From: Panax quinquefolius
Taxonomy: Eukaryota; Streptophyta; Magnoliopsida; Apiales; Araliaceae
Direction: 5' to 3'
DNA length: 64,000 bases
NCBI GenBank assembly: GCA_020205615.1
Contig: CM035166.1
Span: 82,203,135-82,267,134, forward strand
Part shown: piece after piece, positions 56,517 through 64,000 of the stretch
Position numbering within the stretch: the first letter of the stretch is position 1
How the letters are laid out: each line of letters opens with the position of its first letter
Made by a program: the position numbers and the translations under genes
Notes under the pieces: generated by a model
The model's database searches: none
What the model was told of the DNA's origin: nothing
The model's input: the letters and a program-made list of their open reading frames with translations, nothing else

Positions 56517-57740
56517 AGAATGTTGAGAATAGCAATGGAGCATAAGCGATAGTTGATTCACCACATATCAATAATCGGGATAATGTGCATTAGGAAAGGC
56601 GACAATCCTCATGCAAACAACAACCTTGACCAAATGATGAATGATGGAATGTTAGGAGAGGCTTTATGCAATTCATGCAACAACGGTGAGAGGCGGCTCA
56701 TGTCCAAAATGTAGGTGGAACCACTTTGGAAACTCTCGGACGATCAGTCCGCTAAAAGCAGTTCAAGGAGCTTGGGACCACCGGAGTTTATTGGAGAGCC
56801 AAAACCACTTAAAGGCGGAAGCATGGATAAAGAAGATCACCAAGATATTTGATGTCTTGGGATGCTCGAGAGTAAAAGGTTCCCTTCTTGCCGCCTTTAT
56901 GTTGCGAGAGAGGCGGATTCTTTGGTGGGAATCGGTAAAAGCGTACTCGACTGCCTTTGCTGAAAATGTCTTGGGAGAAGTTCTAAGAACTATTCAACGA
57001 CAAGTACTTTCGAAAGTATTCGTCACATGAAGGAGGTGGAGTTCATCAAGTTGGAGCAGAATAATATGGCCGTGTCGCATGATCTGAAGCAAAGTTTTAG
57101 AGTTATCCGGTTTCGTCCCACTTGGTGGATAATGAAGAGAGAATGACGCGGATGTTTTTAAGAGGTTTGAAGCGGAGATCGTTAACATCTTATTTCTCAT
57201 AAATTGTGTTTGTATTCGGATGTTGTAAATAGGGCTCGAGTTAGTGGAGCGCGATAACGAGTCAACGCAACCAAAGAAGCGGTGACAAAATGATAATACC
57301 GGTGAGAGCGATCATCGAAGCGGTGACAACAAGCGTGGAGGAATCAACGGCCGCGAAATGGTAACCACTTCGGTGGTAATCGGGGCCAAAACAATAAGAA
57401 TGGACATTTCAAGAAGAGGAGATTCAACAATGATGGAAAGGCGTCGACACTGACACCCGTTGTTAAGGAAGGAGAGCGACCACCTATTATATGCTTCAAA
57501 TGCGGAGGGAGGACACATCGGTCCAAAGCTGCGCGATGTCGTCCAAAGCATGTTATAATTGTGGAAGAGAAGGTCACTTAGCCCGATTTTGTCGTTCAGA
57601 AGACAAGTTCGACTAGGATGGAGGCACAAAAGTAGCCCCGAGAAAAGTCAAAGCCGGTTAGTCTGAGGAGAGCGTTTGTTGTGACCTCCCGAAAGCAAGG
57701 AACCGAATGAGGTCATCACGGGTAAGCTTATCATAAACTC
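56517..57740 (+). pseudogene. gag: Family-A gag with many frameshifts
   Basis: The ATG of MTSENVENSNGA is followed by a stop and a string of frame changes. Capsid pieces such as [47 protein letters not shown]-like residues and EERMTRMF appear between 56760 and 57150. Two zinc knuckles are at 57487-57600: the first is ICFKCGG with a frameshift before its histidine, the second [14 protein letters not shown]. Most differences from the other gag copies are one- or two-base indels rather than substitutions. Confidence 0.85.
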
Positions 57741-60700
57741 TAGCGAAGTCTATACCTTATTTGATACCGGTTCTACCCATTCTTTTATTTCTCTACTTGC
57801 GCTCAGCGATTAAATTTGACTCAGGAGAAATTAGACTTTGACTTATCTGTGGAAACTCCATTGGGAGAAACCTTCATTACATCCATTGTTTATAAGTCTT
57901 GTTTGGTTCAAATTGGTACCCTCACATTACTGTCGATCTTATTTCATTGAAAATACTTGCATTTGGCGTGATTCTAGGGATTGATTGGTTAACTACTTAT
58001 CATGCAAAAATTGATTATTTTTCGTAAGGTTGTTAGCTTTCATATTCCTAATCAACCTATTATGCGAATTCAAGCGACCAAACCATTAAAATCAATCACG
58101 GTCATCTCAAGCCATAAAGCTATTCGTTTATTGAAAAGCGGATGTCAAGCTTTCTTAGCTCATGTCACGGATCTAAACAAAAATCGTCGAGTTTTGAATG
58201 ATATTTTTATTGTTAATAAATTTCTGACGTATTCCCTGAAGAACTTCTGGCCTACCCCAAGCGTGAAATTGAATTTTGTATCGACCTTGAACCCGGTACA
58301 AAACCCATTTCAAAGCCCATATCGAATGGCTCTATTGAACTTGAGGAGTTAAAGACCCAATTGCGAGGAATTGTTAGACATTGGCTTTATTCATCCTAGT
58401 ACTTCTCCTTGGGGTGCTCTATTCTATTCGTGAAGAAAAAAAGATGGGAGTATGCGACTTTGTATTGATTATCGGGAGTTGAATCATGTCACCATCAAAA
58501 ATAGGTACCCATTACCACGTATTGATGACTGTTTGACCCGATTTGCAAGGAGCAAATTCTTTTCAAAGATTGATCTTAGTTAGGATATCACCAATTGAAG
58601 ATTAGAGCCGATGACATTCAAAGGCGACTTTCGGAACTTCGATGCGGGCATTATGAATTCCTAGTCATGTCCTTTGGATTGACTAATGCTCCTGCTGCCT
58701 TCATGGATATGATGAACCGAGTATTCAAGGAATATTTGGATCACTTTGTGGTCGTCTTTATTGATGACATCCTTATTTATTCCAAAAGCCGTGAAGATCA
58801 TGAGCAACACTTGAGGCTGACACTCCAAAGCTTCGTGAATATAAGCTTTATGCCAAGTTGAAGAAATGCGAGTTCTGGCTTGAGGAAGTAGCATTCCTTG
58901 GGCACGTGGTATCAAGTCATGGAATATCTGTTGACCCGGCAAAGATTGAAGCTATTCAAAGCTGGGAGCAACCTAAATCAGTGACCGAAGTACGTAGCTT
59001 TCTCGGTTTAGCTGGTTATTATCGGAGATTCGTGGAAGGATTTTCTCGAATCGCTACTCCATTAACTCAGCTGACTCGGAAAGATACAAAGTTTGGTTGG
59101 AGCGAAGAATGTGAGAAGAGTTTTCAAGAACTCAAGAGGAGACTCATTTATTTTGTTACGACAATACCATCTGGCTCGGAGGGATTTGTCATCTACAGTG
59201 ATGCTTCGGGCAAAGGGTTGGGATGTGTTCTCATGCAACATGAAAAAGTCATAGCCTATGCCTCAAGACAACTCAAAGAATATGAGAGGAATTATCCTAC
59301 TCATGATCTAGAGTTGGCAGCTGTTGTCTTCGCACTAAAGATTTGGAGGCATTACTTGTATGGGGAGAAAGTGGAGATCTTTACGGATCATAAAAGCCTC
59401 AAATATTTTTTCACTCAAAAGGAACTCAACATGCGACAACGACGTTGGCTTGAGCTATTGAAAGATTATGATCATACCATCAATACCATCACGGAAAGCG
59501 AAGCGTGGTAGGCGGCGCATTGAGTAGAAGATCATATGCAAGTCTGAATGCGATATTGTCAACACAAAGGCCCATTTTGTGTGACTTGCAAAGGATGGAG
59601 ATAGAGTTAAAGACTCGAGGACCCATGTGATGATGGCGAATATCTGAGTAGAACCGACTTTAATTGATAAAGTTAAAAGTACGCTCAAGCTACTGAGACA
59701 CGGAGCTGATGCGTATGAGGAAGAAAAAGTCAAGAAGGTGCTATACCTAGGAAGCAAGAATCGATGAAGAAGGAATACTTGAGTCAACTCCGGACTTTGT
59801 GTTCTAACGACCACGATTTAAAGTATAAAATCATGATGGAGGCGACAACACACCGCGTTGCAATCCATCTGGGAGTACCAAAATGTATCATGATATTCGT
59901 CATACATTTTGGTGGAGCAATATGAAGAGAGAGATAGCGTTGTTTATCTCAAGGTGTCTAACTTGTCAACGAGTTAAAGCGGAGCATCAAGTACCAAAAG
60001 GTCCATTGCAACCACTTGAAATTCGAATGGAAGTGGGAGCACATTACCATGGATTTTTATTACCGGTCTTCCTAAGGTTTCTCAAGGTATAGATGCGATT
60101 TGGGTCATTGTTGATAGATTGACCAAGTCGCTCATTTCTTATCGATCTGAAACTTATACACTTGAACGTCTTGCTCGTATGTACATAAACGAGATTGTAA
60201 GGCGCATGGTATGCCAAGTATCCATAGTTTTTACGATCGAGACCCAAGATTCACTTCACGATTTTGGGTTGGTTTGCAAAAAGCTATGGAGCGCAGATTT
60301 CTGATTTAGCTTCGGCATATCATCCTCGGGCGGACGGACGATCGGAGAGGACTATTCAAACTCTTGAAGATCTATTAAGACTCTGTGTCCTTGATTTCAA
60401 GGAAGTTGGGACAAGTTCTTACCATTGGTGGAGTTTTCCTACAACAACAATTATCAAGCAAGTATTGGCATGGCTCCATTCAAGCGTTGTATGGAAGAAA
60501 GTGTCGTTCTCGGTATCTTTGGGATGAGGTGGGTGAAGCAACGTTGTTGGGACCGGAGTTAGTGCGTATGACTACGGAAAAGATTCAAACGATCAAACGA
60601 CGTATAAAAACCTCACAAGATCGACAAAAGAGTTATCTTGATCTTCATCGAAAGGACGTGGAATTCGATATAGGAGATCATGTGTTATACGTGTTGCTCC

Positions 60701-61119
60701 ATGGAAAGGAGTTACGAGATTTGGAAAAGAGGAAAGCTCGATCCTCGATTCATCGGCCCATTTTAATCCTCGATCGAGTAGGAGCGTGGCCTATAGACTC
60801 GCTTTACTGCCAAGTATGTCTCGTGTTCATAACGTTTTTCACATATCCATATTACGTAAATATGTGAAAGACCCGAACCACATTATTGAGAGTTAGAAGC
60901 AGGATGAAATAGCGGAAGATTTGGCGTATGAAGAGGTTCTGTTCAAATCTTGGATAAGAAGGAACATATTCTACGCTCAAGGTTATACCTCAAGTCAAAG
61001 TTTTGTGGAGAAACCACGATGTTGAGGAAATGACTTGGGAGTTAGAATCTGAAATGAAATCAAGGTATCCTTACCTCTTGACATACCAGTCGTACCCTAA
61101 TTTCGAGGGTGAAATTTCA
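57741..61119 (+). pseudogene. pol: Family-A pol, all domains present, frameshifted
   Basis: Protease has VYTLFDTGSTHSFIS (57748-57795). Reverse transcriptase shows [18 protein letters not shown] (58446-58500), [18 protein letters not shown] and [18 protein letters not shown] (58650-58800). RNase H lies in a 217-codon frame (58858-59511) with [35 protein letters not shown] and [13 protein letters not shown]. Integrase has the zinc-binding HDIRHTFWW and CLTCQRVKAEHQVPKGP (59885-60000), the core (60045-60500) and a C-terminal domain (60540-60870). A chromodomain, LWRNHDVEEMTWELESEMKS, lies at 61003-61062. At least eight frame changes remain, so it is not translatable as one polyprotein. Confidence 0.9.
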
Positions 61120-61132
61120 TAAGAAGGGAGGT
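61120..61132 (+). other. Polypurine tract of family-A element
   Basis: AAGAAGGGAGGT directly precedes the 3' LTR start TGTAAGACC. Confidence 0.8.
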
Positions 61133-63544
61133 TGTAAGACCCCAACTTTTATAAATAAAGATGAATTTTCTATAAATATCATTTTTGAATATTATGGAGT
61201 AAATTTGATATAATGTTATAGTTGTGGGTAATATTTATAAATTTTGCAAAAATCTGTGAAAGTTGTTATATAATATTTGATTGGTGGGAATATTCGTTTT
61301 AACGAGGAATATTAAATACAGCAACACAATCATTGGTGGACCCCACAACGGAATTATTGTCGGATTGAAAAATGATAAAAATACTTTATAGAAAATAATG
61401 GCGGAAGTTTTAACGTTATTTGTTGAAACACGGTGTTAAAAAATCGATGTCTGGCGTGGTTCCATAGTAGTACTGCGGTATTGATTATTGATGCTTATGT
61501 GATAAGTCACTCGGTTTTGTTTTATTGGTATTATTATGTAATAAAGCGGAAAAAGCTTTTTATATAAAAGCAGAATACTTTTATAAAGTTATTCATTTTA
61601 TTAGGCTAATAGTAAAAAATCTTTTATATAAAAGCGAGAATACTTTTATAAAGTTATCTATTTTATTAGACAATAATTAGAATATATTATATTTTATTAT
61701 GCATAGTATTTGTATAGTGCACTACATAGTGTTTGCATATAGTAAAATCTTTTATAAAGTTATTCGTTTTATTAGATTATAAATAGAATATATTATATTT
61801 TATTTAAAAGATTTTGCTTTAAATATGGACCATCAGATTAAAGTAAATCAATCTAATTAGATTCATGAGTTAGTTACTTATCACGGTCCATTTTTCTATA
61901 AATAGAAGCTCATTCCTTCATTATTTCTTTACGAATTCTTTGAAACTCTAGAGAGAGAGAAATTATAGAGAAGTTATAGAAAAGTATTACGCTCCCTTCC
62001 TACTCTTATATTCAGTTTTTTTTTACGGTAAGGATATTATTTGTTGTACTCGTAAGGGGTATTATTTCTTTTGTATTCATGAAGAGAACTTACATTATTC
62101 CATTCTTTATTATTCTCTTTGGAATAACTTTTGTATGTGTGGACTACCCTATACTTGGTGACATTCTTCTAATATTCCGCCTTTTATTATTATTCATTGG
62201 AATATCTCTTTATTATATCACATGCATACATGCTTTACTTGGACTGGTTAAAATCTTTATTATTATTACGTTGGAATATCATGTGCATGCGTTTTCTGCC
62301 GGACTGGTTCCATCTTTTATTATTATTACGTTGGAATATCATCATCATGTTTGTTTCTTGGGACTGGTTAAAATCTTTATTATTCTCGTTGGAACATCCC
62401 GCGATGCAATTTAATTTCGCCGACTTTGGTTCCGTTACTTATTAATCATTGGAATAACTTTGTCATGCGAAGTACCGCATGTATGGTGATTTCTTTTGTT
62501 ATTCCATTCGTTATTATACTCAGTTGGTTAAAGTTTTGACTTCTATACTCCATGAAATTAGTGGAATATCCTTGATATTTGCGCTTCATCCAGTATCTTT
62601 TCATGGAAATATTCTTATGAGCATTCTTGAATTTTACTCTACAAAGTAGTATCATGTTGACAATTTGGACGTTATTGATTCATGGATAAATTAATTCTTG
62701 AACTTGTTTTATTGAATTATTATATCATTGTTTTCATCCTCATGTTTATATTATGTTGAAAGTCATATGTGGCCTGTAGTGCATAGATGGACTTGGTATG
62801 ATTTATGACGAGGGATTATTGATTGTAATCATGGTAGTAATATTACAAATGATGTGGAAAAAGTCCTCATTGGCCGTAGTGCATTGATGGATAGTTGTTG
62901 GCATGATCATGACCATTAATGAATACACAAATATTCTTGGCAGTAGTGCATGGATAATTGTGGTCGTGATACTAAAGAATATCCTTGGTAGTAGTGTAGG
63001 GGTGATTCGATGATGTGGATTATTTATTAAAATTTGAGTCCGGTGATAAAAGTCATGAAAAACCTTTTAAATCATAGAAGATAGTAGATTTTATTCTCTA
63101 CTTGACTCTTTAATGGATTGCTTGTTCATTTTGTGATTAAACTTGATGTTTGTTATATTTTATCGGTTTAACCTTTGTTGAAGGCTAATGATAATTTATT
63201 ACGCATTATCTTAGTCGTAATATTTCTTCTTGGGCTAGTTGAGCTCACCTTTCTTTCTTTGTTCTCTTAAGGAAATGAGAATATATTTGGGGACGAGTAG
63301 GGGAGCGGAGTGATGGACCGGATGATAGTATTAGTAGTCCTCACTATTACGTTAAATAGTGTGACAATAAATGTAATGAGGACCCCATTGAGTTTGTATA
63401 TTATCTAGATGACAATATTTGTATTAAAACTCACAGCATATGTTTAGTCGTATTCTACACGCATTGTTGTATAATTAAGTTGTATTTGAATTTTGTACCA
63501 TGTATTTGGCGACTCAAGATGGGTGATGTATACCTATTTTGGGG
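61133..63544 (+). mobile_element. Family-A 3' LTR, short type, end altered
   Basis: It starts TGTAAGACCCCAACTTTTATA and matches 53961-56319 throughout, including the TTTTATAAAGTTAT repeats, TATA box (61897-61904) and TTCCATTC array (62095-62515). It runs to TACCTATTTTGGGG and then departs from the expected GGGCGTCACA. The flank before the 5' LTR (CAGAG) is not found after it. The end therefore seems to have been lost in a later deletion or joining. Confidence 0.9.
61897..61904 (+). promoter_or_regulatory. TATA box of the family-A 3' LTR
   Basis: TTCTATAAATAGAAGCTCATTCC, as in the 5' LTR at 54703. Confidence 0.55.
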
Positions 63545-63626
63545 AGTGGAGACATAAGTTTTCCAAAACTCCTAGCTATGCTAGAGTTCAAATTGTGACA
63601 TCAAGCTAAATACGCACTTTGTGCTT

Positions 63627-63691
<65 letters not shown>

Positions 63692-64000
63692 TAGACTCGT
63701 AATCATTTTTGAAACGGTTTAAAGTATAGTCTATTCTACTTATTTCAAAATAGACAAAAATGATTTGAAATATCAAAATATATTTTATTTATCACTCATA
63801 TACCATGTAACTCGGTACAGAGATGATAAAAGTTGATAGAGTTGTAAATGCGAGGAATACTTAGTGTGAATTCGATCCGAAAATCATTGTTCCACTATTG
63901 TATGATGTGTTATGACAAAGACACTCGATGACTGGCATCCTCAAAGCTGATTTTATTAATATAATGACGACATCGTTTGACATCATTCTCAAAAATATTT
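63545..64000. other. Unassigned DNA with a long AT run
   Basis: The sequence AGTGGAGACATAAGTTTTCC and onwards matches none of the repeats in the window. An AT run at 63630-63682 is followed by ACACACAC. No coding frame, LTR end or tRNA was seen. Confidence 0.5.
63630..63682. repeat. AT dinucleotide microsatellite
   Basis: An uninterrupted run of about 26 AT units, the longest in the window. Confidence 0.95.

Noticed and set aside
53961..63544. Active autonomous retrotransposon
   Set aside because: Although all domains are present, frameshifts in gag and pol and the altered ends of both LTRs argue against autonomy, unless re-sequencing removes them.

Overview
The window reads as plant nuclear heterochromatin, most likely from a eudicot. 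It is AT-rich and contains no intact host gene. Nearly all of it is nested, decayed LTR retrotransposon DNA, together with a CACTA transposon end and a plant-type (CCCTAAA) telomere-like motif cluster. The lineages recognised are Ty1/copia, Ty3/gypsy chromovirus of Tekay/Del type (families here called A, B, C and D) and Ty3/gypsy Athila. Species cannot be read from the sequence.

Layout. 1-8176: a Ty1/copia element (partial 5' LTR, primer-binding site, long leader, broken gag-pol, polypurine tract, complete 3' LTR). 8177-19707: the end of a minus-strand family-A LTR, split at 8541/19502 by a minus-strand family-B element (8542-19501) with 3.6-kb LTRs and a shrunken interior. 19708-40465: a scrambled array of family-A elements. 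Its parts fit back together as three same-orientation elements sharing LTRs if two nested inversions are undone (about 19708-38045 and 24202-37220). A family-C solo LTR (31303-34633) sits inside one of these LTRs with a perfect 5-bp target-site duplication. 40466-41578: unassigned DNA with dinucleotide runs. 41579-44766: a complete minus-strand family-A LTR and the end of its integrase. 44767-46257: a CACTA terminus with dense subterminal repeats, next to a two-exon remnant of a UPL1/UPL2-type HECT ubiquitin ligase gene. 46258-49698: an Athila LTR, its primer-binding site and broken gag. 49699-53960: a 4-kb family-D LTR and leader with a telobox cluster. 53961-63544: the most complete element, family A on the plus strand, with LTRs, gag, protease, reverse transcriptase, RNase H, integrase and chromodomain, but many frameshifts. 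63545-64000: unassigned, with a long AT run.

How the parts work together. Families A, B and C share a promoter core (CTATAAATAG followed by AAGCTC), while the U3 DNA upstream of it in family A comes in three unrelated repeat-rich versions. This suggests modular exchange of upstream control regions. None of the gag-pol reading frames is intact, so mobilisation would have to be in trans. The items most worth follow-up are the reciprocal inversion breakpoints, the ubiquitin-ligase gene fragment with its intron, the exchangeable U3 modules, and an open 116-codon frame inside the family-C LTR.
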